A program made the translations under genes and the position numbers. The notes beneath the pieces are model-generated. The model saw only the letters and a list, made by a program, of their open reading frames with translations. It ran no database searches and had not been told where the DNA came from. Shown in pieces: positions 26,678 through 35,171 of a stretch of DNA of 64,000 nt. The DNA is from Pseudodonghicola sp048268305 (GTDB lineage Bacteria > Pseudomonadota > Alphaproteobacteria > Rhodobacterales > Rhodobacteraceae), in the NCBI RefSeq assembly GCF_048268305.1, contig NZ_JBLWVT010000005.1, forward strand, positions 248,001-312,000, read 5' to 3'. Each line of letters starts with the position of its first letter. Position 1 is the stretch's first letter.

Positions 26678-28492
26678 CTAGACGACGAGTGACTTGCCGC
26701 GGCGCGCCACACGCTCGGCAAGTTTTCGAGCCAGGCGACCAGGGATCAGCGGACGCACAGCGGCGCACTCCAGCTCGGGATCGGCCGCCAGGTTCGGAAA
26801 AATCTCAAGAATCTCCCGACGGGCCTCCGAGCCAACGGCTTTGAGGGCTTCGCGGCCGGTGAACAGGCTTTCAGTCAGAGCCCCGTTCGAGAACACCACC
26901 TGATGCGCATCGAACAGGAAGTGCCAGTAGGTCACCTCGGTCAGATCGTCGGCAACCTCGACATCTTCGAGCGCCAACAACTGCTTGGCCGCCACCAAAA
27001 CCTCGGCCTTGCCGAACATCCGCTCGGCCACCTTCGAACGCACCATAACGCGGTGCTGCGGCGAGACGATCAGGTCCGTATCCGGCTGCCGGAGCCCCAG
27101 TGCGCCAGCGCGAATGCGGATCGGGCGCAGGTCCGGGTAAGCGGCCAGATCCGCGGCATGAAGGCTCCGCCCACCGATCCAGCGCAACGTCTGATAGCCG
27201 TTATCGAGCGTCAACACATCGAATCCGACCTGAAGCTTCTCGACCGGAACCTCGCCGCCCCGGGTCATGATCCGCGTCCCCGAAGCGAAGCAAACCACAT
27301 TCGTCTGGTCCCAGGTCAAGCCGCCGGTGATGCCGGTCATGGTCAGCGTCGGCCCGGTCATGTCAGTGCCGTTGAAGCTGATCACACCATCCGCGAGGTC
27401 ATGGTTCAGGGCCTGAATCGGATGTTTGAAGTTCGTGCCGTTGGCGACGTTATATGCCGCCAAGGTCGATGGGTTGAAAATGCCATCGAGGTAGATGAAA
27501 TCGTTATTGGTCTGATTGCCGTCGGTATAGGGGCCACCGGTGTCATTGCCGAAATCGGTAATGGTGTCATTGCCCCGGTTGGCACCGGTCCACCAGAAAA
27601 GATCATCTCCGGTTCCGCCGGTCAGCGTGTCGTTTCCGACAGGATCACCCGCATCGCCACCGTCGAGGACGTCATTACCCGCGCCGCCATCCAGACTGTC
27701 GTCTCCAGCATTGCCGGCCATGACATCGTTGCCGTCGCCACCCAGGATGGTGTCGTTGCCCTGACCACCGCGCATCACGTCGTTGCCGGCGCCGCCATCC
27801 ATGTAGTCGTCGCCGGGCAAGGCGTCGGTGGCTTGGTCACCGATCACAAAGTCATCGCCATCGCCCCCGTACAAGAAGTCAGAGCCGTTTTCGCCAAGCA
27901 GAGAGTCATTTCCGATGCCGCCGTAGATGGCGTCGCTATCATCACCGCCACGGAGATAGTCATCGCCGGCGTCGCCCGAGATGATGTCGTTTCCGGAATC
28001 GCCATTTATGCTGTCGAGACCATCGCCGCCGTAGATCTGGTCATCACCATTGCCACCGTAGAGATCGTCATCACCGCCATTGCCATAAATGAGATCATTG
28101 CCGCCCTCGCCGAAGAAGATGTTCGAATAGACCGACGATGGATCGGTCGAGTCGAACCCGATCATCGTGTCGCCGAATGCCGATCCGTAGATCCCCTCGA
28201 TGTTATACAGCGTATCGCCCGCGGCATCGCCGTAGTACCCATTGCCCGTGGAGAGATCGACATAGACCCCCGCAGCGCTGTTGGTATAGGAAGCGAAATC
28301 AAATCCAGCGCCACCATCGAGCACATCTGCCCCGATGCCGCCGTCGAGCGAGTCATTGCCCAGGTCACCGATAAGCCAGTCATTACCGGCAAAACCATAG
28401 AGCCAGTCATCCCCAGCAAAGCCATCGATAGTGTCGGCCGCGGAGGTGCCATAGAGTGTATCGTTTAAAATGGAACCGTTAATGATCGCCAT
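26678..28492 (-). CDS. RTX calcium-repeat protein with C-terminal Hint_2 domain
   Basis: 604 residues from the ATG at 28492 (GCGGAG ribosome-binding site). Residues 11-305 contain about twenty RTX nonapeptides of the GGxGxDxxx type (GGNGDDQIYGGDGLDSING is an example), broken at about 75-130 by a non-repeat insert. A linker ends in MTGITGGLTWDQTNVV, then the Hint domain: Cys401 in VCFASGT, His480 in SPQHRVMV, His530 in FLFDAHQVVFSNGA. No N-terminal signal; RTX proteins usually leave by type I secretion, but no type I genes are in the window. Hint autocleavage at Cys401 is predicted from the family, which would release the RTX part. Confidence 0.88.
   Translation of the reverse strand: MAIINGSILNDTLYGTSAADTIDGFAGDDWLYGFAGNDWLIGDLGNDSLDGGIGADVLDGGAGFDFASYTNSAAGVYVDLSTGNGYYGDAAGDTLYNIEGIYGSAFGDTMIGFDSTDPSSVYSNIFFGEGGNDLIYGNGGDDDLYGGNGDDQIYGGDGLDSINGDSGNDIISGDAGDDYLRGGDDSDAIYGGIGNDSLLGENGSDFLYGGDGDDFVIGDQATDALPGDDYMDGGAGNDVMRGGQGNDTILGGDGNDVMAGNAGDDSLDGGAGNDVLDGGDAGDPVGNDTLTGGTGDDLFWWTGANRGNDTITDFGNDTGGPYTDGNQTNNDFIYLDGIFNPSTLAAYNVANGTNFKHPIQALNHDLADGVISFNGTDMTGPTLTMTGITGGLTWDQTNVVCFASGTRIMTRGGEVPVEKLQVGFDVLTLDNGYQTLRWIGGRSLHAADLAAYPDLRPIRIRAGALGLRQPDTDLIVSPQHRVMVRSKVAERMFGKAEVLVAAKQLLALEDVEVADDLTEVTYWHFLFDAHQVVFSNGALTESLFTGREALKAVGSEARREILEIFPNLAADPELECAAVRPLIPGRLARKLAERVARRGKSLVV
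27580..28462 (-). repeat. RTX nonapeptide-coding repeats
   Basis: Tandem 27-base units encoding Gly-Gly-x-Gly-x-Asp motifs within the gene above, about residues 11-305. Copies are diverged at the DNA level. They form calcium-binding beta-rolls in known RTX proteins. Confidence 0.85.
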
Positions 28493-28730
28493 GCTCCGCC
28501 CCCGCAAAAATGTTACCAAACTCACATTTTACCGACCCGGTGCTGGCCAAAATATAGACCTGTTTGTACCGGTTGAGCGTTTACATCGCCCTTGTTGATA
28601 TTCTTCGGCGAGTGGGAGGATTCGGGCTATTCTCTACGGTGCGACAGAAGTGAGTGCGTCGAAACCCAATGGTGCGCAACTTCACAGAATTAAACACCGG
28701 TAGTCTTGGGAATGGATCGCTGAGGCAGAC

Positions 28731-28760
28731 AAGGTGCGCCACCTTTGGGTGACGCACCTT
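28731..28760. promoter_or_regulatory. Inverted repeat between regulator and RTX-Hint gene
   Basis: AAGGTGCG and CGCACCTT flank an inner CACC/GGTG pair, giving a 12-bp stem with one mismatch and a TTTG loop. It lies 22 bases past the stop of the regulator at 28782 and about 240 bases before the RTX-Hint start. A related half, GGTGACGCACCTTGG, occurs near 34639 in the same island. It may be a terminator or an operator. There is no U-run. Confidence 0.4.
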
Positions 28761-28781
28761 GGGTCCTGGCGTGACGAAGGG

Positions 28782-29591
28782 TCAGCTTGCGACGCCGATG
28801 CCGAGCATATGGCGCACTTCCGGACCAATTTCCGGAGCGTCCTTGTGGAATACCCCGCAGGCCCTCAGGTCCGCCTTCATCAAGCGCCGGCCCTGCAAAC
28901 GTTCACACACGATCGGTATCGTATAGGCTGGCCGCATAAGCGAGTTGTTCGTTGTCGTCATGTTCCCTGTCAGATAGGGCTGATAGGGCAGCACCGGCGG
29001 GTCGATCACAAAGTTAATCAGCCGTGCATTCGGCCGTCCGAGGTCCTGAACCTCGACAATATAGAGCCGCTCGCCGAGCCACTGCACCACCCCTTCCACC
29101 TTCATCGGGGGCCGTGCCCCGAAACCCTGGCCATAGGCGTCGATATACATGACCGTCTTGATGAGGGTCAGCGCGCCATCCTGGAAGATTACCGAATAGG
29201 CGCGGCCGATCCTGTCCCGGTTGGTCAGCAGCCGGCCATACATGTGATAGGCGCCGCAATACTGCGCCAGGATTTCCTTCGTTTGCGCCATATTCTCGAA
29301 CAGGCCATTCATCATCTTCTCGACGCGCGGTGACAGCCCCTGCAATTGCAGGGGCGGCTGCCACAGGTTCATGAACGCCTGAGGCGGCAACAGCAGATCA
29401 TCTGGCCGCAGGCCTGCTGTACCGGCGATGCTCTGCAGCGTCTCTATCGACGGCATGCTCCTGCCGCTGAGATACTTGTTGAGCTGCTGGCGGCTGATGC
29501 CGAACTGCAGTGCGGCATGCGACGTGCCTGAGTAGCTTTGCACGATGACGCGAAGGTTCTCAGGAAAATAGTAATGTTCCCTACTCTTCAT
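28782..29591 (-). CDS. HTH (Cro/CI-like) regulator with unknown C-terminal domain, copy B
   Basis: 269 residues from the ATG at 29591. An N-terminal HTH is seen at about residues 20-55 (HAALQFGISRQQLNKYLSGR, then SMPSIETLQSIA), giving the XRE layout of a DNA-binding helix followed by a dimer helix. The C-terminal 190 residues are a uniform globular domain I do not recognise. The neighbour at 29600-30445 has the same layout and shared motifs (RQQLNKYL; APYCGRY versus AQYCGAY; ACGVF versus ACGLF), so the two are tandem paralogues 8 bases apart. Likely controls the Hint genes beside it; this is inferred from position. Confidence 0.75.
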   Translation of the reverse strand: MKSREHYYFPENLRVIVQSYSGTSHAALQFGISRQQLNKYLSGRSMPSIETLQSIAGTAGLRPDDLLLPPQAFMNLWQPPLQLQGLSPRVEKMMNGLFENMAQTKEILAQYCGAYHMYGRLLTNRDRIGRAYSVIFQDGALTLIKTVMYIDAYGQGFGARPPMKVEGVVQWLGERLYIVEVQDLGRPNARLINFVIDPPVLPYQPYLTGNMTTTNNSLMRPAYTIPIVCERLQGRRLMKADLRACGVFHKDAPEIGPEVRHMLGIGVAS

Positions 29592-29599
29592 GATGCGCC

Positions 29600-30445
29600 C
29601 TACCTGCTTGCCAGGCGACATGCAGGCGCACTGTCTTCTGGGCTCAGGCGGTAACGAACTTCGTCATTCAACGAGGGATCGCCCAGATCAAAAAGACCGC
29701 AGGCCTTCATGTTGCGCCTGATGTGACGCGATCCGGGCAAGCGCTGCAGCACCAGATTGGATTCGTAGATCGGTCTCGTACCGAAGCCGAAGCTGGTCAT
29801 CAGCATGCCGCTCATATACTGGATCCCGGGGATATAGGCCGGATAGAGTAGCGAAAATCCTGGAACCGAGTCCTCGCCGTACGCGCTGCTTTCGACGAGC
29901 TGAAGCCGATCCTGAATAAAGGTAACGATATGGGTCGCTCGACGGATTTCCGAAATTTTCCAATCACTTCCGCCTTTCACGACACGTTCGAGAACAAGCG
30001 CGTAAGTCATGCTGCCATGTTGATAAATGACCATGTAGCTGCGCAAAATCTGCTGCGGAGACGTCGGTATGATGTGATAGCGGAAATACCGCCCGCAATA
30101 GGGCGCAAGATCAGCTTTAGCATTCTCGGAGATCACGACGAGTTGGTCGACGAGCTGATGCTCAGGGCGCCGCTGCGCGCCCGCTTGACTGCGCATTTGC
30201 GCTCGCGACAAAAGCTCGGGCGGGCCAGTCAGCACTTCGGTGGGCAGATCGAACGCCACAGCGAAGCGGCGAAGAATGCGCAGCGACGGGACCGAGGATC
30301 CATTGAGATATTTGTTCAATTGTTGGCGGTTGATGCCAAGGCGCCGCGCCGCGGCGGATATAGATGGCTCACTGGCCACGAGAAATTGGATATTCCTTGT
30401 GATATGAGATGCTCTATCACATTGATAATCAGTCATTTCCTTCAT
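29600..30445 (-). CDS. HTH (Cro/CI-like) regulator with unknown C-terminal domain, copy A
   Basis: 281 residues from the ATG at 30445; another ATG 9 bases on (30436) is preceded by AAGGA and is also possible. The HTH is AAARRLGINRQQLNKYLNGS with VPSLRILRRFA, at about residues 30-65. The C-terminal domain parallels that of the downstream paralogue over its whole length: YCGRYFRYH, YMVIYQHGSMTYALVLERV, ending NMKACGLFD. First gene of the pair; a 90-base region upstream to 30540 would hold the promoter. Confidence 0.75.
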   Translation of the reverse strand: MKEMTDYQCDRASHITRNIQFLVASEPSISAAARRLGINRQQLNKYLNGSSVPSLRILRRFAVAFDLPTEVLTGPPELLSRAQMRSQAGAQRRPEHQLVDQLVVISENAKADLAPYCGRYFRYHIIPTSPQQILRSYMVIYQHGSMTYALVLERVVKGGSDWKISEIRRATHIVTFIQDRLQLVESSAYGEDSVPGFSLLYPAYIPGIQYMSGMLMTSFGFGTRPIYESNLVLQRLPGSRHIRRNMKACGLFDLGDPSLNDEVRYRLSPEDSAPACRLASR

Positions 30446-30539
30446 TCCAGAAGTCGCCCCCCTCTTACCACACAATGGTTGCAACTTCCGTTTTCACTCA
30501 CGTCAGCTGCGACAATTGCACTTTCTACGTACAACTAAC

Positions 30540-31275
30540 CTGCAGATGACGAACAACGATGGGGGCGGTAACTGGCAACTTCGCAAACGGGCTCCACTCC
30601 TGTCAACTGGTCGAATCGTTTGCAGCTAAAATAATCGAAGACGCGTGATGCAAACCTAACAGGCCGCCGCTCAGTCCGGGTATCAGGCTCAGCCGGAATC
30701 CCGCTTCTGCACAGTCAGAAGGTCGCACAGCGATCCGTTTCGAAATGTGCGACGTGCCGGTCAGCTACCGAGAGCGAGGGCCTGCGCCAGGAACAGGCCG
30801 GTCGCGGCACCTTCGCCCCCTTTGATGGCGGCCGAGAGCCCCCCAGCACATGGGCGCCCCCCCTCGAATGCGTCAAGGGGAGCCATTGATCTCAGCCCTC
30901 CCCGCTGAAACGGGAGACATGCCACTTTCAGCCTTCGCCGTTGGTGGATCCGCCGAAAAACTGACGCCATAGAGGCGCGGTTGCGACACCAAGTGACGCA
31001 AATTCGATCGGCATCGCACCTGAATCAGGACCAGTGCGGAACCAGTTTGCGAACTCTGCAGAGCCCGATCGCCCGCGTATAAGCGAAGTTTCAGGGAGCG
31101 CGCGAAGGGAATCATAAAAAGCCATCCAAAAGAGAATGGAACGCTCGCTCGAAAGGCGGGCGGAAGTTCCGGAACCATCAATCAACCGATGGGGCACATG
31201 GTTCACAAGCCGGAAAATTCCTAACTATCTTCCGTAAATACGTCGTGTTTTGATGAAAATGATCATGGTAAAAAA
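30540..31275. other. Intergenic region of about 735 bases between divergent genes
   Basis: Separates the HTH regulator pair (minus) from the pseudo-Hint gene at 31276 (plus), so it should hold promoters for both. No repeats or RNA genes recognised. One minus-strand frame inside it is listed separately as doubtful. Confidence 0.5.
30928..31206 (-). CDS. Doubtful small open frame (92 codons)
   Basis: Begins with GTG at 31206 and has a plausible protein composition (ERSILFWMAFYDSLRALPET; FGGSTNGEG at the end), but the ribosome-binding site is poor and another minus-strand frame overlaps it. I recognise no family. It may be the remnant of a larger gene. Confidence 0.22.
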   Translation of the reverse strand: MNHVPHRLIDGSGTSARLSSERSILFWMAFYDSLRALPETSLIRGRSGSAEFANWFRTGPDSGAMPIEFASLGVATAPLWRQFFGGSTNGEG

Positions 31276-31905
31276 ATGCAACCATCACGTCAGCTTCATA
31301 ATCTCTCTCTCGTTGAGCCGACTGACGATCTGGAGCATTTGGTTGGAAGCTACTCCTTCCCCAGCGACGCAAATATAGACGCCTATCATTGCGAACTTTC
31401 GATTTCGCTCCTGGAACCGGGAGATATGGTTTTCACCCTGAGCGATGGGTTTCTTCCCATTTTTGAAATCAGATCAAAATGGGTATCAAGCGAGAACGGT
31501 GGGAATCGCCTAAAATTTCTCCCAGGCAGCATCGGGAACCTCGAAGCAATAACCGTTTCACGCGATCAAATATTCCAGCTCACCCATCCCCTTGCTGAAT
31601 CCCTGATCGGCTCTCCCTGCGTCTTCGTCCGCGCCGAACATCTCATACCGCAGCCGGATGTGATTTGCTTTCCAGTTCGGTCACTTGAGTATTTTCAGAT
31701 ACGGCTGGAGCACCCCGGCACCATTTTCGTCAATGGCGTGCCATGCCTCGTTCCCGGCCAGCCCTCACAGGACATCTCCCCTCTGCCGCCCCATGAAACC
31801 ACGGTCGGCAATCAAGTTTATGGGCGTTTGGTTTTGCAGGAGTGGGAAGTGGAAATGCTTCTTGCCCATGGGCGTTTTCAGTGTGGGGCGAGGCAACTGG
31901 AATGA
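31276..31905 (+). CDS. Pseudo-Hint protein 1
   Basis: 209 residues. It follows the Hint_2 layout but is reduced: ISLLEPGDMVFTLSDGFLPI matches the VEHLKVGADVLTLDCGYQPV part of the active proteins. ITVSRDQIFQL stands at the SPQHRVLV site and HPGTIFVNGVPCL at the HQVVFSNGALTES site. Relative to the active copies the CFASGT block is missing, the block-B His is Gln, and the late His is Pro. It therefore should not self-cleave. Codon use is more AT-rich than the core genes. The ribosome-binding site is weak (GGTAAAAAA). Confidence 0.6.
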   Translation: MQPSRQLHNLSLVEPTDDLEHLVGSYSFPSDANIDAYHCELSISLLEPGDMVFTLSDGFLPIFEIRSKWVSSENGGNRLKFLPGSIGNLEAITVSRDQIFQLTHPLAESLIGSPCVFVRAEHLIPQPDVICFPVRSLEYFQIRLEHPGTIFVNGVPCLVPGQPSQDISPLPPHETTVGNQVYGRLVLQEWEVEMLLAHGRFQCGARQLE

Positions 31906-32189
31906 GGTCGCGAAAAAATGACCTGGCGGATCGAAGTCAGCACCTCACCCACACCAAAACCGTGAGTTTCGTGTCGATGGGCATCTCCAGCCTCGATGGA
32001 TTTCCCTCTTGCCGCCCGACATCTCCATCCGCGACGCGCCCCGAAAAATCGGAAATTTTCACAGGCATTCCCTGATCGAAACAAAAAGAGAAACCCATCC
32101 CACGGCGAATTCTGCAGATAGCGGAAGACATGAAACCAATTAGATGCCTTCCGTTAAAAATTTCACTACACAACTGAAGAGGACTCACC

Positions 32190-32444
32190 TTGATTTCCAA
32201 ATTTGTATTGGCACTGTGTCCGATCTCCATGCTGGCCGCATGCGGGCTCTCCCCCGAATACTACGAGACAGCGCCTGTCTCGGTGGCGACATCGGCGGGC
32301 ACGGTGGTCTGTCAGCTCTACACGCCCCAAATTGTTGTCTGGGACCGATCCATCGACCGGCCGGCCAAGATGGGGGTCGAGGACGCGGATCAGATCTGCA
32401 AACGCGAAGGGCTGCGCCGCCGCGATGAGCTGCGTCACGAATAA
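32190..32444 (+). CDS. Small lipoprotein of unknown function
   Basis: 84 residues starting at a TTG, with GAGGA 7 bases before it, reading MISKFVLALCPISMLAACGL. This is a signal peptide ending in a lipobox LAAC with the lipidated Cys at residue 18. The mature part has two further Cys (VVCQLY and QICKRE), possibly a disulfide. It lies between two pseudo-Hint genes on the same strand, the next only 39 bases downstream, so it is probably co-expressed with pseudo-Hint 2. No family recognised with certainty. Confidence 0.7.
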   Translation: MISKFVLALCPISMLAACGLSPEYYETAPVSVATSAGTVVCQLYTPQIVVWDRSIDRPAKMGVEDADQICKREGLRRRDELRHE

Positions 32445-32483
32445 CACCCTATGCGCTCGCTCAGCTGAACGGAGCCAGTTCCG

Positions 32484-33191
32484 ATGAACTCCCACATATC
32501 CCTAGTGCCTGACGCCGGCGCACGAGCCGCAGATCGCTCTCTCAGACGGGATCGAGGCAAGCCCATGTTGGCTCGCCGGGGGCGATCCGGCACCGCTGCG
32601 ACCCCCGTCGGTCTGGAGCAAGGAACCCTCGTCAGCACCTCAGCCGGACATCTGCCGGCTGAGGTGATCGAGCCCGGCATGCTCGTCAACACCGAAAATG
32701 CCGGCGCGCAACAAGTCCTTGCAGTGCTGAAGAGCCAGTCGACGGCCAGTTCCGACGACGCGCCAGTCACCTTTCCCGCCGGGTGCATCGGGAATATCCA
32801 GAGCCTTACCCTCAATCCCCAGCACTGCATCGTGATGACCTCACGACAGTGCCTCGAGCTGTACGGGGTTTCAGAGGTTTTCGTTCCGGCCCTCTTCCTG
32901 GCGGGGGGTCATGGTTCCGCAAGACCCGGTCCGTCCGTCTTCTACCAGCTCCTGTTTCGCGAACATCAGATCGTCTTCGCCAATGGCGTGATGGTGGAAA
33001 GCTTTTATGCCGGGCCGACCGAACGGGAGACTCTCGACACGGAAGCGAAGGGACTCGTCGATCAGGCGCTGCCCGAGCTCGCCGATCCCTTTATGAACCG
33101 CTACGGGCCGAGAGCACGTCTGCGCCTCACCAGACGCGAATTTGCGGTTCTGATGGGGCTTGGCGATAGCCTGACCTTGCCCCCAGTTTGA
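32484..33191 (+). CDS. Pseudo-Hint protein 2
   Basis: 235 residues; GGAG precedes the ATG by about 9 bases. The Hint_2 fold is recognisable: VGLEQGTLVSTSAGHLPAEV at the CFASGT block, IGNIQSLTLNPQHCIVM with the block-B His kept, and FREHQIVFANGVMVESFYAG with the late His kept. The nucleophile Cys is replaced by Gly (GLEQGT for CFASGT), so normal N-S acyl shift cannot occur. It is the least degraded of the four pseudo-Hint proteins. An N-terminal 45-residue Arg-rich extension has no known role. Confidence 0.65.
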   Translation: MNSHISLVPDAGARAADRSLRRDRGKPMLARRGRSGTAATPVGLEQGTLVSTSAGHLPAEVIEPGMLVNTENAGAQQVLAVLKSQSTASSDDAPVTFPAGCIGNIQSLTLNPQHCIVMTSRQCLELYGVSEVFVPALFLAGGHGSARPGPSVFYQLLFREHQIVFANGVMVESFYAGPTERETLDTEAKGLVDQALPELADPFMNRYGPRARLRLTRREFAVLMGLGDSLTLPPV

Positions 33192-33680
33192 GGCGTCTGG
33201 CGTCAAAATCCCCGCAGAACGGGAACCGCAGCGGTTTTGCCGGCGGCTCGCTTGGGGGCTTTCCCTACTTCATGCATATGTCGAAACCTTGGCAGCTTGA
33301 CCCGAGCAGAGCCGGCTGGGTCGATACACCCCGTTCCTGTCGCCACAAGGGGTTCGGTGCTCTGCCTCGGCAGAGGTCTTGTCCGACGGCCGAGCCAGGG
33401 AAGGTATCGCGCTGGCGGCCAATGTCTTCACGGCAACCGCTGCTGATGCGACGTTTCTCTCAAGCCGTTCTGTTCAGCTAATTTCCGTCGGTTTCGGAGC
33501 GTCCATGACAGGGGCGCTTGAACACGCCTCTTGTTGCCGAGGCCAGAGCTGGCGCTTCAGGAGATTGCGGACCGACCATCGCCTGGGCCGTCTGTCCGCC
33601 TGCGCGGGGAGTGATCGGCGCATGCATTCCTTTGGGTTAGAACACCGCGCTTGGGATGGGCGCACCTCTTTCGGAGGGGG
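33192..33680. other. About 490 bases without a convincing gene
   Basis: Lies between convergent pseudo-Hint genes 2 and 3. Only short overlapping frames with no domain are present, and no clear terminator hairpin. Confidence 0.5.
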
Positions 33681-34577
33681 TCAGCAGCTTGGAGTACCGG
33701 GGCGGAGCAAGGGGATCTTCCTCTCCTGATGCGCCCGGATCACCGACTCCGCGGTGCGGGGGCTCAGCGTTGGCGCAAGCGACGCGAGAAAGGCCTCGGA
33801 CATGCTCTCCCGCTCTCTCTCCAGGCGCAGCTTGGCATGTTGATATTTCGCCCCGAACAGCAACAGCTGCAGCGTTTCCTCGTCGAGAGGGGTCGCGATG
33901 CGAAACCCGGCGGAGTTAAAGATCTCCTGCGCTCGGGTGATCGGCTGAACATAGGTCACTTTGCGACATGACGTCTCGACGCTGACCCCCTCCAGCGACA
34001 AGAGGCTTCGTGCCGTAATGAAAACCTTCCGATATCCAGTCAATTCGTGGATCAGATCGGAATCCACCAGAATTTGCGTTCCAGGAGAGACGAGAACATA
34101 AGATTTGACGGTCTTGAGGCCCAGAGTACGCGTCGCACGCGGATTACCCAAAAGCGACGACGGCAGACGGATGGGACGCAATTCGGGAAACATTTCAAGG
34201 TCAGCCGGCGACAGCGTTTCGGGTCTGCAGCAGGTCAACCGTTGGTATCCGCTCCAGGTGATCAAGCGGTCTGTGAGCGAAATGTCTCCGAGAGGAACCA
34301 GCCCTCGTTTCGTCGGAATCTCGGCATCGGCAGAAATGCCCAGATCGGCCCCCGCCTCCGCGATCCTGGTGAGAAACGTCCGACGTCGCAGCGAAAGCTT
34401 GCATTTCCTCTGGGTGAAGGGCGCCGTTGAAGCTCCCCTGCCCGGCTCGGAGCTCATACGCAACCGCACCGCTCGATTTGCAGGTTCGGACACCCGGGTA
34501 TCGCTCACCACGGGATGCAAGCTTATAACAAAGCGCAAGTGGTCCTCGGTCACGTTGTTCCCCACCCTAAAAATCAA
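33681..34577 (-). CDS. Pseudo-Hint protein 3
   Basis: 298 residues from a TTG at 34577 (AAAGG about 7 bases upstream); a GTG at 34553 with a G-rich leader is an alternative. The Hint_2 layout is GISADAEIPTKRGLVPLGDI, then RLITWSGYQRL, LEMFPELRPIRLPSSLLGN (matching NPNLRPIRIRAGAL of active copies), LVSPGTQILVDSD and RAQEIFNSAGFRI. All three catalytic positions are changed: Cys to Gly, block-B Gln-His to Gly-Thr, late His to Ala. It is the only member here on the minus strand. The N-terminal 90 residues are Arg-rich and unassigned. Confidence 0.6.
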   Translation of the reverse strand: MIFRVGNNVTEDHLRFVISLHPVVSDTRVSEPANRAVRLRMSSEPGRGASTAPFTQRKCKLSLRRRTFLTRIAEAGADLGISADAEIPTKRGLVPLGDISLTDRLITWSGYQRLTCCRPETLSPADLEMFPELRPIRLPSSLLGNPRATRTLGLKTVKSYVLVSPGTQILVDSDLIHELTGYRKVFITARSLLSLEGVSVETSCRKVTYVQPITRAQEIFNSAGFRIATPLDEETLQLLLFGAKYQHAKLRLERERESMSEAFLASLAPTLSPRTAESVIRAHQERKIPLLRPGTPSC

Positions 34578-35171
34578 AAAATACCTTTAAAAGCCTCACC
34601 GACATTATGCGTTCAGGGGAGTTCTCTACCTGTTTTCAAGGTGACGCACCTTGGTGCAGGGAAACTGCGATCCGATATCCAAATCGGCGCTGATCAGAGC
34701 GTTCGATCGGGTTGCATTCGGTTTTTTACGCGTCGCAGCCACCGGCGTATCCATGCGAGAGCGAAATCATATCTTGTCACAGCGCCTCGGACCGGCGGGC
34801 TTGACGCCAACGGGAGAAATGCTTGGACAAGGCACCAGGCCAATTTCGTCAGCGGCGACAAATAGGCAGGCGCCCCAGTCGGATCACACCACGTTCCCAG
34901 GGCGGGACAGCCCGCCGGCAAGGCAGACGTGGAACTCAAAACACAGTCCGCCAATTCGCATTCCGAGGGCTGGCAACCTTGGTCCGATGCCGTGACGCAT
35001 CGGTTCGGAATGACAAATGTCAACCTTGCGACGCGAACACGCGCCACCTCTGTCGCACCGTTGAGAAGTTCGGCGCTCGTGATGTTGCGCGCACAGTGGA
35101 TGAAGGGCGAATAAGCAAATTGGCTCTGGCTTTGAGAGCGTGATGCGATCGGGCCACATAAAGAGGATGGC
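34578..35171. other. About 590 bases between divergent pseudo-Hint genes
   Basis: Upstream region of both pseudo-Hint 3 (minus) and pseudo-Hint 4 (plus). It contains GGTGACGCACCTTGG near 34639, related to the inverted repeat at 28731-28760. A minus-strand frame of about 200 codons spans 34694-35293 but overlaps the start of the better-supported gene at 35172 and has no domain. Confidence 0.45.

Noticed and set aside
27580..28462. CRISPR-like periodic repeats
   Set aside because: The period is 27 bases and coding, giving GGxGxD nonapeptides; there are no identical repeats with unique spacers and no cas genes.
26903..28468. Plus-strand open frame of 521 codons across the RTX repeats
   Set aside because: Shadow of the repeat region; its Ile/Val/Ala repetition comes from the reverse complement of the RTX codons.
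23898..28492. Inteins
   Set aside because: The Hint domains are C-terminal with no downstream extein host and no homing endonuclease, so they are Hint_2 processing domains rather than splicing inteins.
31878..32495. Overlapping short frames around the lipoprotein
   Set aside because: Only the frame at 32190-32444 has a signal peptide, lipobox and a good ribosome-binding site; the others have none.
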